Assembly (NCBI GenBank): GCA_028023455.1 | Contig: JAQFVV010000318.1 | Location: 250,001-314,000, forward strand | Direction of reading: 5' to 3' | DNA from: Epiperipatus broadwayi | Lineage: Eukaryota; Onychophora; Udeonychophora; Euonychophora; Peripatidae | DNA: 64,000 nt | In this document: one piece after another, positions 1 to 12,300 of the stretch | Position numbering within the stretch: the stretch's first letter is position 1 | Layout: every line of letters begins with the position of its first letter | The notes under the pieces: generated by a model | The model's input: only the letters and a program-made list of their open reading frames with translations | Told to the model about the DNA's origin: nothing | Database searches by the model: none | Translations under genes and position numbers: made by a program

Positions 1-1220
1 TTAATATAGGCATAAACTCCAATCCTGCACTACACTTTATTAAATGCTTATAATGAGATAGGTAACATTAATCTCATTAGTTATATAATGCCTGCGAGCA
101 TAATATCTCACATTTCCATCATATAATTTTGTATGTTTTGATTTATTATTTGTTATTGTTTTATTAAATTAATAATATTTAAAATTATAACTCGTTTTCA
201 TATTTTATTGTCCGTGAGTTCATTTTATCCAACTCTAGATTTAATTGCACCTACATCATTATATCTATAAATAGATTATTCTATTAAATTTCATAATCAA
301 TCATTGATATTTTAATTAACCACTTAGTCTTATGTGTGTATATCTGACTAAATCAGTGCTCAACTAGTTAATTTAAGAGTCTTTTGTTTTACGCTGAGTA
401 ACTGCCAGACCGAGGTTAAATTGAATGTCTGTGTACGTTGAGGAATGTCATCCATAGGGTATTAAATCATTGAGCAGAAATGAAAGGTTTGAATGTTGGT
501 TGGGTTCTGGATCCCAGCATCTGTATTCGATCAGCTTTAGTGTATTTTGCCTGTGTTCTAGATTTTGTTACGTGGAGGGACAATTCTTACCATTACAATG
601 CAGATAAATTTGTATAATTTTTATTTTCACTACACTTACTTGAATATTTACAATTTTAAATATTGGATTTTTAAAAAATGATAATTGACTATTTTTTTAC
701 ACAATTATAATGACTAGTCTATGTTGTACTATCATATTTACAGATGCCAAAATATAGTTTCAGAGAATATGCTAAGATAAGTTTATAACATTTAAAAAAA
801 TTATCATTGAATATTTAAACCACTTGTGCAATATGTATTATGAAGAGGCTTGGTCCAGGAAGATCACATGAAAACACTTTTATGAAGCAACAAAACATTT
901 TGTTTATCACATTGTTTTACAATTATTTAATCCTGATCATAGGAAATTATTTTTAATGCAGAGATTAAGCATGAATCTTTGCTAAGTTTATGATTTTGAT
1001 TATTGAATGCATTTTGCTTATTTATTATCATGCTATATTTAATGCCATGATATAATTATATTTTTTCTCTTTTAGCTAATTACACTTTATATTTTGGCAA
1101 ATTTTTTAAATTGGATTTGTTTGGAAGTGCATTAAAATCACTGTATTTCCTTTTTGTTTTTCTTTACTAATATTTCACATAATTAAATTCTTTGTAACAC
1201 TTTATTTTGGAATACATATA
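1..1220. other. AT-rich spacer, no gene seen
   Basis: No open frame with recognisable protein similarity, no RNA gene and no clear repeat was found here. The composition is uniformly AT-rich with short homopolymer runs. Confidence 0.6.
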
Positions 1221-1221
1221 A

Positions 1222-1575
1222 TTAGAGAGTATTTGAACACTGACTTTCACGCTCACTTCAAATATCCACTCCACCTTAAATAATTGACATATATGACCAA
1301 TATACATGTGAAAAAGATAAATGACCTTCAATGTATGTATTTCATGCTGAACCAGCATTCATCAGTTGGTCCGTAGTTTATATTAAAATAGAAAATCTTC
1401 AAACTTTAATGAAGAGACTCTTCATTCTTCTCCTCCCTCCAACTCTTCAGACTGTTGATGCCAATATTGTTGTCATACCCATGTTGGCTTTAAGTCATTC
1501 TGACCCCTCATATATAAAACCTTAATATGTCCATTTAAATACATAGAAGAGGAATGGGGAGAATTCAGAATGAAT
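1222..1575 (-). repeat. Diverged copy of the 471-bp hammerhead repeat family
   Basis: This stretch aligns by eye, in the same orientation, with the left copy at 37,829-38,297. Shared landmarks include GTATTTCATGCT, CATCAGTTGGTCC, CCAACTCTTCA, CCCATGTTGG and TCTGACCCCTCATAT, in the same order and spacing. The sequence has many substitutions and small indels, so it is clearly older than the array at 38-39 kb. It is a single copy rather than an array. Read on the minus strand it contains a decayed hammerhead motif. Confidence 0.75.
1329..1370 (-). ncRNA. Degenerate hammerhead ribozyme, family 2
   Basis: On the minus strand the core CTGATGA is followed by a perfect 5-bp stem II (ATGCT/AGCAT, loop GGTTC) and GAAA. 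The position that should carry the U of the NUH triplet reads C, and stem I (ACCAA against TTGAA) has lost a pair. The fold is recognisable but the cleavage site is probably dead. It is the only single, non-arrayed hammerhead copy in the window. Confidence 0.65.
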
Positions 1576-1578
1576 TTG

Positions 1579-1669
1579 TAATATTTGAATACAAATATAA
1601 TGTATATACTGAGCTTTAGTATATACACTTAAAGTTCAAAATATACATTATACTTGTATTCAAATATTA
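1579..1669. repeat. Inverted repeat (imperfect hairpin)
   Basis: Two arms of about 29 bases (1,579-1,608 and 1,641-1,669) are near-perfect inverted copies built around TTTGAATACAA and TTGTATTCAAA, separated by about 32 bases. It sits at the edge of the diverged family-2 repeat. It could be a small foldback element or part of that repeat. No coding capacity. Confidence 0.6.
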
Positions 1670-1679
1670 GGACTACATA

Positions 1680-3655
1680 TATAATTTGCTCCTTGATCTT
1701 TTTAATTTTAATAATAGTTTATTTTATTATTTATTCTTTAATAAGGACTCAATTAATAGATATTAAGGAGTTATAAAAATTTATTACTGCAAAATATAGT
1801 TATATAATTCATCAAGATAATCGATAAAAATTTGCTGTTAATAATACAATCTATAAATGTAATCAATTTTTTTAATAATGCAAAATACTAAGGCAAATTT
1901 TATAGATAGAGAATTATTTATTGCAGTTTATGAGGCAGAACAGAAATAGAATTAGTCAGATACATAAAAATAGAGAAAATATAGATGCTGTGTTGGACAG
2001 ATGGTTTATAATCTAAATTGGATAACAAGAAAAAAAACTCAGCTTGCCTATTACTTGATACAAGCCAAATGCTTTTGAATAGCAAAATTTTAGACTTAAT
2101 ATTTTTTGCAGGAAAAAAAAACTCTTAACTTCTTTTTAATATTAATGTTAATAGTGACAAAATAATTTTAGGGCCATACTATACAATTTTAATGCATTTT
2201 AAAAAAATAAAAGCATATTAAGATACCACACCTCCTTACTAAACAATATTGATTTGTTGTTTAATGATATGACACTATGGTATGATATCATACCTGCACT
2301 CTAACAAGAATGTGTATAAAAATAAAATGAACAAAACCTAATATTTGTGATATTATTAATAATAAAAAGCTTATAAATAGCATAAAAACACCCATATTTA
2401 CATAAAAACTATAAAAAATGTCAATAAAAATATTAACTTTTTACTCAGTAATATCAAGACCATTTGTTAATAATATATATTCCATAATTGAACAGTCACA
2501 TTGCATTTAAACATAAATACAAAAGATATCTATAAATATCAAGTTGCTTACTATTTAACATAAAACTAATAGATACAAAGCTCACAAAATTATTCACATA
2601 TAACTTTTTATGTTGACTATTTATGATAAGTAAATAAAATATGAACTATAGGTTTGAATCCAGAATAGGGATAACTCTGTACCTGCTGATTGAAGGCTTT
2701 TGCTTGGTTTTTCAGTCTTGATACAGAACTATACAAACTTGACTGGTATACTGGTAAAATCTTAAGTTCATTTCCAAAATAAATGACTAACACTATGTTC
2801 TAAATTTTGTAATTAAAAGTTCATAGAATTAATCTCAAATTTAATCTGTATAAAAATAAAAATAAAATGATGCAAATTGTATTTTTATTCAGTTCCTAAA
2901 AAGTATTATTTTTTATTACTAATAAATATTTTAAAGAAATATTTGTTTTTAAAAATAGTTCAGCTACAAGCAAGTTATTAAATATTCAGAATCAAAGAAG
3001 TGGGAAAATTAACCAATGGGAATGCACAATTTGAAATAAATTAGCATGCAGATGATAATTGTTGAAAAAAGAAAAAAATAGGGAAATTATTTATTTTTTT
3101 TGGACAGAAAAAAAAAGATTAGAGATTGGAAATAAAAATCAAGTAACTGAGTTGGTTTTTTAAAAGTTTGCTTAAGTCTTTTAAACATTATTATTGTTAT
3201 TTAAGGAAAACATATAAGTGACTATGATCAATTTAAAGATTTCAAAAGTTTTCAGTAACATGTAATAGTAAATGAGGGAAATTTCCTTTGAGTTTGTTAT
3301 TCTGGAAAAAAGTTTCTGTAATATATAAATATGATGTATCATCTCTAATTTAGTTCACATAATCTCAATGACAGTCTAAAAAACAACTGCTTAGATTAGG
3401 CAAATAAAATCTTAATAAGTTGCACTATTTTTTATCAAGGGCAAGGGATATTTTGAATATTTATGTAAATACATTTATTTTGAGTTTTGTAATTTTATTA
3501 TAGAAAAGGTTAAGAATAAAACTCTTTAGCAGAAACATTGTAAAAAAACATTCTTAAACACTTGTGCATATTTATGTGTAAAAATAATAAAATATCCATT
3601 ATTTAAAAAGAACACACAAATTATTGCATTAATATAAACATTTTGAAATAATTGT
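1680..3655. other. AT-rich spacer, no gene seen
   Basis: No supported gene. Short frames only, with many stops in all six frames. One tRNA-like B-box string (GGTTTGAATCC, near 2,652) is isolated and was not accepted as a SINE. Confidence 0.5.
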
Positions 3656-3660
3656 GAAAT

Positions 3661-4092
3661 GTTATGAACTCATTCTAATTCATGATGTTTACTCTCAATT
3701 AATGGGCTTGTTTATACTATAGTATTATTAAGATCAAATTTAATTTACAATAAAATTGGCCAATGAAATAAGAATAAAATTAAATAAATAGACAATGATA
3801 TAAATAGGCCAATTGGCAAGCTAAATCAATTAATTTAATTGTTTTCAGTTATCTTGCCATACATAGAGGTCAATTTGAAAAGAAAACCAGACAATATGAA
3901 ATAATTTTTATATGTTTAGACAACTGTTAGACAATTGAATGACAGTATTAAGTTATGAACAAGATTATAGAAGATAATGATACATGCTAAAGTGTGGAGC
4001 AGACAGCTACTAGTTAAAGTCATCACCATATCTGTCACAAGGCAAGCCAGCAGTAGGCTAGAAGTGTCAGGGTTCAAAAGAGAAATCTCAGC
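3661..4092 (+). repeat. Dispersed repeat family, copy 1
   Basis: About 430 bp that recurs in the same orientation at 6,311-6,678 plus 7,148-7,210. Landmarks in common are ATGAACT.ATTCTAA, AATAAAA.T.GCCAATGAAAT, the block around CAGACAA.ATGAAATAAT, GTCATCAC.ATA.CTGT and AAGGCAAGCCAGCA. Identity is roughly 70% by eye. There are no open frames. The class is unknown: it could be a solo LTR or a non-autonomous element. Confidence 0.6.
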
Positions 4093-4330
4093 AATCCTAC
4101 TTAAATGTTAATTGTACCAAACCACTGTGACTAAATGTTTATATATATTTTGTATTATAAATATGTATAATAAATGTCTCTATATTTATTGACAGTTATA
4201 TGTTATTCTTAATTGACCAAGTATTTTGCTCTTGACTATACAGTATAAATATAACAGAATTGATGCAGTCATGACAGTATTTACTCTCACAGATTGTTTA
4301 GGTCTTCATCATTTGTCTGAAAAAAATATT

Positions 4331-4332
<2 letters not shown>

Positions 4333-4365
<33 letters not shown>

Positions 4366-5646
4366 TATTATTATTATTATTAATTTTTAAAAAATAATAA
4401 TTCAATTTATTCTATAAAATAAAACAAAGTACATAACAATTATTTAAAAACTCCAAACAAAAAAAAAATCTTGTGTGTAGAATTTACATGTAAAAATAAC
4501 AAATTAAATAACAATAAAATAAAAATACAACCAAAAACTCGAATAGTAAAAGAACAGTTTAGAAAATAAATAAATTAAATAAATAAAATAAATGCCAAAA
4601 TTAATATATACTACACAACCATTAACATAAATACTTTTTTAAAGATAGATAAGAAATATTATTCAAATCAATTGAACACTCATGTATAAATTTATTAAAT
4701 AACTTTGAACCAGAATAGACATATTTTCTATTAGATTCCTTAAAAAAATTTGGTGAAGGTAATTGAAATTTGTTAGAAAGATGAGTATTTAGAATATAAA
4801 CTCTAGAATTGAGAAAAAGTTTAGCACAAAAAAATATCAAAAATAATTATATTGGTATAAGTGATTTACATCAAATAAACCAAACTCAATATAAATATCT
4901 TGAACAGAAGAGGAACAAGATCTACCAAAGATAATGCGCAAAGTATAATTTTGTAAAACACACAAAGAAATAAAATATATGGGAAAGTATTACTCCAAAT
5001 AAAGATATTATAGGATAAAATACTCTGATAACAGGCAATGTAAATAAAAATGAAAGCTGACCTAGGAAGAAATTTATCTAAATAATAAAACATACAATTT
5101 AAATTACATAATCATTGATAATAATAGGTAATATGATTTGTCCAGGACAATCTGGAGTCAATGTATATTCCTAAATAACAATAATTATCTGCCAAAGGAA
5201 CATTCTTACAAGTACATACATTATTAAAATGCAAATATACTTACAGCAAATTTTAATCTTAAGAGAGAAAAAAAAATATTTTAAGAAAAAAGAATACCTT
5301 TTGTTTTATCTAAATTGACCAGCAACAAGTTATATGCCAGCCATTTACCAACTGAGTCCAAATCCTCATTCACTAATTTTTCAAGATGGCTATAAGAAAT
5401 AGTATTACAGGATAAAACAATCTAATTTCAGTGAAAATAAATCATTAATATAAATTTAAAACAATAGAGGACCAAATAATGAACCTTGTGGAACTCCACA
5501 ATTAATCAAGACCATATCACTGACAATGCCATAAACATTAGTAAACTGTTTCTCTGTTTTAAATAACTCTCCAACCAACTACCAATAGCAATGCTTAATC
5601 AAAATATTATGATTAACAGACAATGATGGTGCCAATGCCATTGCTT
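4333..5646 (-). pseudogene. LINE relic (CR1/L2/Jockey-like), C-terminal RT half
   Basis: Read on the minus strand from about 5,640 downward, short frames in order give reverse-transcriptase landmarks. These are GVPQGSLFGPLLF followed by IYINDL, then DSVGKWLAYNLLLVNLDKTK, then NYCYLGIYIDSRLSWTNHI, then FLPRSAFIFIYIACYQSILS, and finally a tail with YSGSKLFNKF and LSLKKYL. This order matches the end of a CR1/L2/Jockey-type ORF2: palm motif, post-palm and C-terminal tail. The catalytic YADD block is not cleanly readable. Several stops and frameshifts break it, so it is dead. The 5' part of the element is missing. The low-coordinate (3') end runs into an ATC/ATT trinucleotide tract at 4,333-4,382, as is common for 3' ends of such LINEs. 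Confidence 0.75.
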
Positions 5647-5706
5647 ACAACAACAGCAACAACAACAACAACAATAATAATAATAATCATCATCATCATC
5701 ATCATT
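5647..5706. repeat. Compound trinucleotide microsatellite
   Basis: Runs of CAA, then AAT, then ATC units follow one another without interruption. It borders the truncated 5' end of the minus-strand LINE relic. Confidence 0.9.
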
Positions 5707-6305
5707 CATGGTTTAATCTAACATTCTCCTTCCACCTTACACACTCTTCTGAGTTAGATTTCAATTCATCAATATCTATATGGTTGGCTTATTTTTGTCC
5801 ATAATTCTTAACTATATTACCAAGGTATAACTATAATGCTTGTGTTCAGGAAGAAGAGGAAAAGCTAGGGATTCTACCATAGAACTCAGGAGGCTAGTGA
5901 TCAACTGCAACTTTAAAGATTTTTTTAAAATGAAGCACTTAGAAAACATTTAACATTTGTGAAAGAAAGACCATGGCCTTAGAATCAAGTAGTTAATGAT
6001 GCTAATATGTTTGATTTTGCAATCTCCAATGTGACTTTAGCTGAGTCTATAGAAAAAAAATTGACTTCAGGATTAAAATTTTTAATCAGAAATCTGGGTC
6101 AGATACCCAGATGCTCAAAATAAAAAATATAGAGGATCTTGTAGTAAAAACTGCCAGAACAAATCAGCAAAAAAAAACAAAAAAAAAAAAACAAGTGCAA
6201 ATCAAAGAATAATAAAACCAAGCTAAAATATAAAGCAACAAGATGACTTAAGGCATCTACCAAGCTATTACTAGGTCTATGTACATCAAAGCTAATAGGT
6301 AGAGG
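5707..6305. other. Spacer, no gene seen
   Basis: Short frames only. An A-rich tract lies near 6,170-6,192. No similarity recognised. Confidence 0.5.
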
Positions 6306-6310
6306 GAATG

Positions 6311-7210
6311 CCATGAACTTATTCTAACTTATCTAAGCTTATCAAATAATAGTCTTTTCCTCACTACAACATTATCAAGATCAGATTCAATTTGCAATAA
6401 AACTAGCAATGAAATGACAATAAGAGTAAAAAACCACCAATATCATAAATAGGCATATTGTCAGTCACTCCAATTGTTTCCAGTAGAAACAAGTGTTTTT
6501 CTATATATAGACATCCATTTGGGAGGGAAATCAGACAAGATGAAATAATCTTCAGATACTCAGATAACTATCAGACAATGACAGTTATATATTTATTATC
6601 CATAATTTTGTAAACCACAGTGAGGCATGCTCAAGCCTGGAGGAGATTGCCAGCTGCAGTCATCACTATACCTGTGCTATATAAATCAGTGGTATTATTG
6701 ACAATAACAGTTGATTATGCATGGCAAAATTTCAATATGAAAATTTAAACATAACAACATGACTTAATTAATCTTCTTGGCAATAAATAAAATTATGTAT
6801 AGACTTATTCTTTTTATGGTGTAACTTAAACTTCTTTCAACACATTCTTAGTACACATTGTGGTGTGCTTGCTTTACTATTTCCTACACAAACACTTCTA
6901 ACAGACTTCCACAGTTTTTATACCACTTACATAATCTACAAAAATTAGCATACATTAGTTTAATAAGAATTTAAATGCATGCTTTGCATATGTAAAGTTT
7001 CTAATGTATTTACATATTGGGGAAATTTATTCGTTTCCTGCCTGACTATAATAATAACAAAATATATAAACTTTATTTTCAAAATCAATAAAACATGCAT
7101 ATATATATACGTTCGCACACAGTGTTAAAGTTATGCAGCCAATACAACCTGCATTTAAGGCAAGCCAGCAATAGAATAAAAAGGTGAAAGTTTAAAAAGA
7201 AAATCACAGC
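6311..7210 (+). repeat. Dispersed repeat family, copy 2, split
   Basis: The first part (6,311-6,678) matches 3,661-4,035 and the last part (7,148-7,210) matches 4,040-4,092. About 470 bp of unrelated AT-rich sequence lies between them, so this copy seems to have received an insertion just after ACCTGTG. I could not prove a target duplication. Confidence 0.5.
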
Positions 7211-7237
7211 ATATTTTTTTCAAACTATTAGTTTTAC

Positions 7238-7637
7238 TTTCAGACGCTCATTGCTAAGGTTTACAGCCTTGTTAAAACTATTACTGAAATAATAGTGAGC
7301 GTTTAATAAATTTATAATTACAACTTTAAATTATCGTAATATATTTCTTACTATAAGATCTTTTCATTAACTCGTAGTAAATCGTAAGATTTCGTGAGTA
7401 TTAATGTATTATAAGAATTGTGGACTTAATTAGTGAAGTATTTAATAGCTTCACACTCTTAGATCAAAACACTTCTGCTTCACCTATTTATATATAAAAG
7501 TAGGTCGAAGTAAAGAAGGATTCTCTCTTTTCTTCATAGCGTAAGCATGTGTTTTAAAGACCTACAGAGGTCCCTAGTGACGATTTTTTCAGACGCTCAT
7601 TGCTAAGGTTTACAGCCTTGTTAAAACTATTACTGAA
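7238..7637 (+). repeat. 51-bp direct repeats around a 298-bp promoter-like core
   Basis: The 51 bases at 7,238-7,288 recur exactly at 7,587-7,637 (offset 349). They start TTTCAGACGCTCATTGC and end TTACTGAA. The core between them contains TATATATAAAAG (about 7,490-7,500), a TATA-like box, followed by a pyrimidine-rich initiator-like stretch (TCTCTCTTTTCTTC). The layout resembles a terminal-repeat miniature element or an LTR fragment, but the class is not established. Confidence 0.55.
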
Positions 7638-7814
7638 TCATTGTACATAAATGTTTGATATATTTTCTATTTTAAAAAGTATAAGATATAACTTTTATAT
7701 TCATTTAGACTTTTGTGTAATTCATACATGTCTAGGAATATTATTCCCGGCTATACTACAGTGTAAGACAATATGTGTTTTTAAAGAAAATTATAAAAAA
7801 TCGTTTACTACTTT

Positions 7815-8529
7815 TGTATACTGATTAGTTTGCAAATATTTTATTAATAAAATTGAATGAATGTATGTGTGTGCATTATAGGCAGTGTTGAATCATTCTA
7901 GAAATAAAATATGTAGAAAAAGAAAATCAGTCTATTGCAAAAAGCAATATGCCAATTTGCATTTAAATGACGTCTAACATTATGCAAAGTAGCAAAGTTA
8001 ATAAAAATGGTTGCAGAACTCATAAGGGTATCAGAAAAATAGAATTATGAAGAAGAGGCAGTTAGAATAAATATTAAGTTGAAACAGATTAGTGAAACTC
8101 TAAATAGAGTGAAAACTGATTGCACAGTTGTAGACAAATATTAGCAGTAGAAAAAGAGTTCCAGTCATAATCTAATCTGACTAATTCAAGAGATGTGTGC
8201 GAGCAGGATGATGCTTGCTTGTAATAATTAAGACGATCGATGTAATAGGAACTTTAAAAAAACAAAGATATTGTGTGAAGTTGTCAATAGTTGTAACGCT
8301 ATATATATATATATAATATTTATCTTTTAAGATATGAACTGTGTTACGTGATCAAGATATTATCAACTAGCAAGTTGCCAATTGATTAATTAATCCTGTT
8401 TATTAAATTTTATTGTTATTCAGAGTAAATAAACTCTTGAAATTATTTATTAAACTTGTGTTGTTCATGTTATTAATTTATTTATAGAATAATACAGCTG
8501 CCAGATATAAATCTGGCCTGAACATATTA
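7815..8529 (+). repeat. 5' LTR of the gypsy element
   Basis: Aligns along its length with 16,794-17,463. Shared blocks include GTAGCAAAGTTAATAAAAATG, CAGTTGTAGA.AAATATTAGCAG, TGTTACGTGATCAAGA, AACTAGCAAGTTGCCA and ATTATTGTTATTCAGAGTAA. A TATATATATATA tract lies near 8,302, then an A-rich polyadenylation-like GTAAATAAACT near 8,425, consistent with promoter and termination functions of an LTR. A primer-binding site was not recognised after it. Confidence 0.8.
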
Positions 8530-9144
8530 TGTAGCACAATCAAATTTAGAACTTGCAAAGTATTATGTGACACAATCAAACTTATAATCTGTGAAGTATT
8601 AAATGGCATAGTTAAAAGATAATTTCTCTGTAAAAATTAAGTGGTGCAGCCATATAACCTATAAAAAACTATTATTATATATTAGTGACTAGGATAAATG
8701 ACGAAATATGCAAAACAACATAGTAACTATTTTTGATGTAAAAAAATCTGGCACAATGGAAATATATATATAAACCATGTAAAGAAATACATACTTATAA
8801 ATGAAATTATTGATAATAAATTAAATCATTACCCTATTAAAGATGTCAAGACAGTATGTCCCACAATTGGAAAATCATTTATGTGATCTAAAACCACCTG
8901 AATAATTCCATACAAAAAATTATTAATAAAGCTAACTGCCTAGTTTAAATTGATAACATCAAAATTCAGAGTGTATCTTTGTTTCTTTGGTAGAATGCAA
9001 TTGCAGATGAAACTATATGCATATATGACTTAATATTATAAACTTTGGTGAAAGATTGTGAATGCAAGTATATTATTGATGAAATGTTAACAAACCAGTT
9101 ACTATAGGGCACCAGAGACATGAAGCTTAGACAGAGACTACGAA

Positions 9145-9384
9145 TTGAGTCTACATCAATGTATAAGGTCACTAACAGGATATAGTCCACAAAACCATTG
9201 TAGAGCACATGCAAGTCTTCAAAAGATGACAAACTTAGATATCCCAGAAATACAGATAAATGCAGTAAATCCATGTGTGATACAAAATAATTTTAAACAG
9301 AACCCTCCTACTCATAATTGTTGCAGAAAAAGCAGCAATTTTAAAGCAAAATGGGTATGGTGTATATATATTGTAACAGAATAA
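9145..9384 (+). pseudogene. Possible Gag C-terminal remnant
   Basis: An 79-codon frame contains EIQINAVN, then NNFKQNPPTHNCCRKSS and FKAKWVWC. The cysteine spacing recalls a worn first zinc knuckle of gypsy Gag, and the position downstream of the 5' LTR fits. The usual second knuckle does not follow here; a matching one is found 4.4 kb downstream at 13,810. Similarity is weak and this is the least certain part of the element. Confidence 0.35.
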
Positions 9385-12300
9385 ATATATCTTCAGTCAT
9401 AACCTAATTATTGACCACCATTTGTAACAAAATAAAAGAAATAAACTAAGATGAACACTCCACCATAAATTGTAGTGTCATTTGTAACAGAATGGAAATA
9501 ATAAACTAAACTAAAATGAATATCAAGCAATGAATAACAATCTACCATTTAAGTCAATAAAACAATGACAATAATTTATATTTTAACCTCATAAATTCCA
9601 ATAGCATTTAGAATGGATCAAAAATAAATACAACATTACTTCAAACTATCTTAAAATATAAGTACTATTTGCAATAAATCAAAGATAAAGCAATAAAACT
9701 AAATATTACTTTCTTATAAGTAACACTATGTGCCTATTATATAAATCCCTTATAAGAGAATAAAATTAATGACAAAGAATTACAAATACACTTTAATATT
9801 CCTCATGAATCAACATACTGTTTATAATAATACAAACTTGTATCAAAAGTAGAAAGTTATTTCTATTTTTAAAAAAATGATTCATAGATTGATGAAATAA
9901 TATTTTTAATATGCCCTACAAGTTTAAAATACCAATGATATTTAACAAAATATATAATTCAATAAATGATTTCTAATTACAACCAAATAAAATAAAAGTA
10001 TTGCTAACTCAATCTTCTTATTTCACTAATATCAATATACTCTTATTAACAAAGTCAACTATAATAAGATTAAATACTTAATAATAATACAAAATCAATG
10101 AACCCAATGTATTTTTCCATTTTCACAAACTTAATATATTAATAAATCATCTTATTAAATAACCTAAAGATTTTCAATATCCAATCATAACAATATATAA
10201 AATAAATGATAGATTTTTACTTGATGCTTATTCTAACAATCGACAAATCACATCCAATTACTCTAAAACTTTAAACTATAACTGTCAAAGCATATGCAAA
10301 ATTGTTAGATTTATTATGGTCAAATATTAATATTAAAATTTAACACTTAAACTAAATTTATGATCCACACTAATGAACTTATTACCAGCTTTATAACTGA
10401 ATAAGATTACAATATTTATGGCTATATACTAATTTAACTGTTTCATAAAAATATTCTGTGATAGTTATATCTTATTTGACATTTTTAGGTGATAGCAATG
10501 TGATCACTACTTTTCTACATTATATAAAAGTGTTCTATATGTTAAATTATGGTGTGTGATAGGCTGCAGTGATTCTTTCTAAGAAGCTTTCATTTTTAAT
10601 GTATTAATTTAAAAAAATTCCAAGAGATGTCACCAGATCTTTACAAACATTTATCTGTGACTGACAGCACATTTCATTATTCTGAAAAATCTATAAAAGA
10701 GGTGGTGATTTGCAATTGGATGATACTTTAGATTTATTTCCCCTGCAGCTAAATGCCACAAAAATGTGATTTTCAGTAACTGTAAATGACTATGATGCAA
10801 TATTTTTGTAAAAGACATTATTAAACCAAAAACTATATCACTAGTGGGGAGTTTGACTTTGAAAACATTTTAGTTTTAAAAACACAGCTCTTAGAAAGTA
10901 TACAAAGTATATTATGAAAATCAGAAATTACCACAGAGAGCTATTAGAGGCTAAAAAGAAAATCATTTTTGTTAAAATGGTAAGTGAATTTATTAAATTT
11001 TAGACTTTTTTTCTTTGATGATAACTAATTCTAAATATATCAATTTTTAATAACATAAAATTCTAATATCTAATTTAAGTTCTTGTAATTTTTTGAAAGA
11101 TATTATGAAGCCAACAACAATGTTTTCCTTTGTTATCAGTAAGAGATTTAGTTAAAACTTATTTTGATAATTTTAAAATATTAATTTTTTATGTTTTAGA
11201 ATTTTAATTATTAAAGGCTTAAATATTTATAATATAATTCATAAATGAATGTTGTAATATATATAAAAGAGATTTAATTGCACCCAAAAAAATCAAACAT
11301 GACATAGTAAAAATATTTATTGCTAGAATCTATTTAAAAATTTGGGGGTCAGTTTGACACTGAAAAGAGTAATGTAATATTTATTTTAATCAATATTCAC
11401 CTAAAATAAAATAAATGAACATTTTATTGCAACTATTTTACTCACCTTCAATAATTATTGTATTTGTAACTTTATCAATCATCAAATCAATTCATATATT
11501 ATATATATATATATAATTTCTATTTTAGTATATCTATTACTTGTAATTAAAAAATTATGATAAATTTCCAATTACTTATTAAATATTTAATAATGTCAAA
11601 TCAGTTAATTTGTTGCTGTATAAGATCTATACCTGGTAGATAATAAGCATTAAATTCAATACAAAGAAAATGATATGTAATTACACTTTCTTGCCCATCT
11701 TGTATTTTTGATTTCCAAATATTTTTACAATGGCTTTTAATAAATTATGTGGTATAATCAGTTAGTAAATATCATGTCATCTAAATAAGACTAACTAACA
11801 AATGTACATTGTAAGATTGAATGACAACCAATCAAGTTTATTTGTTTTAAATTAATTCAAAATTTATTAACAAATTGATATAAATTAAAATCAAAAAAAT
11901 ATATATGGCAAATAAACTTTAAAATATATGCATATAATCCAATTATGCTTTAGCATTAACTTTTTATTTAAATAGGAAAATCCATCTCAATTTCCATTGA
12001 TTAGATACTAAATACAAACACATATGTTTATGTAATAGACAAAAATGTTGAATGTTTATATTTTCTGAAATATATCTTTTTTCAAGATATATCTTTTTTC
12101 TATACTTTATATAAAAATATAGTTAATCAAAATATAAAAAGATGTATATACAAAAATGAATCTACTTATTTGTTAATATAAATTTAAAAAAACAAATTAA
12201 AATAAATACTTATTATAGTATAATATTTTCTAATATGTGACATATCTGAAATTAATTTATATCAATAAATAAATAAATGAATATTGCTGCAAGATATAAA

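Noticed and set aside
2641-2760. tRNA-like B-box string, possible SINE
   Set aside because: No matching A box at the right spacing and no second copy in the window.
4320-4385. ATC/ATT repeat considered as a CRISPR-like or regulatory array
   Set aside because: A simple trinucleotide microsatellite forming the 3' tail of a LINE relic; no spacer-repeat alternation.
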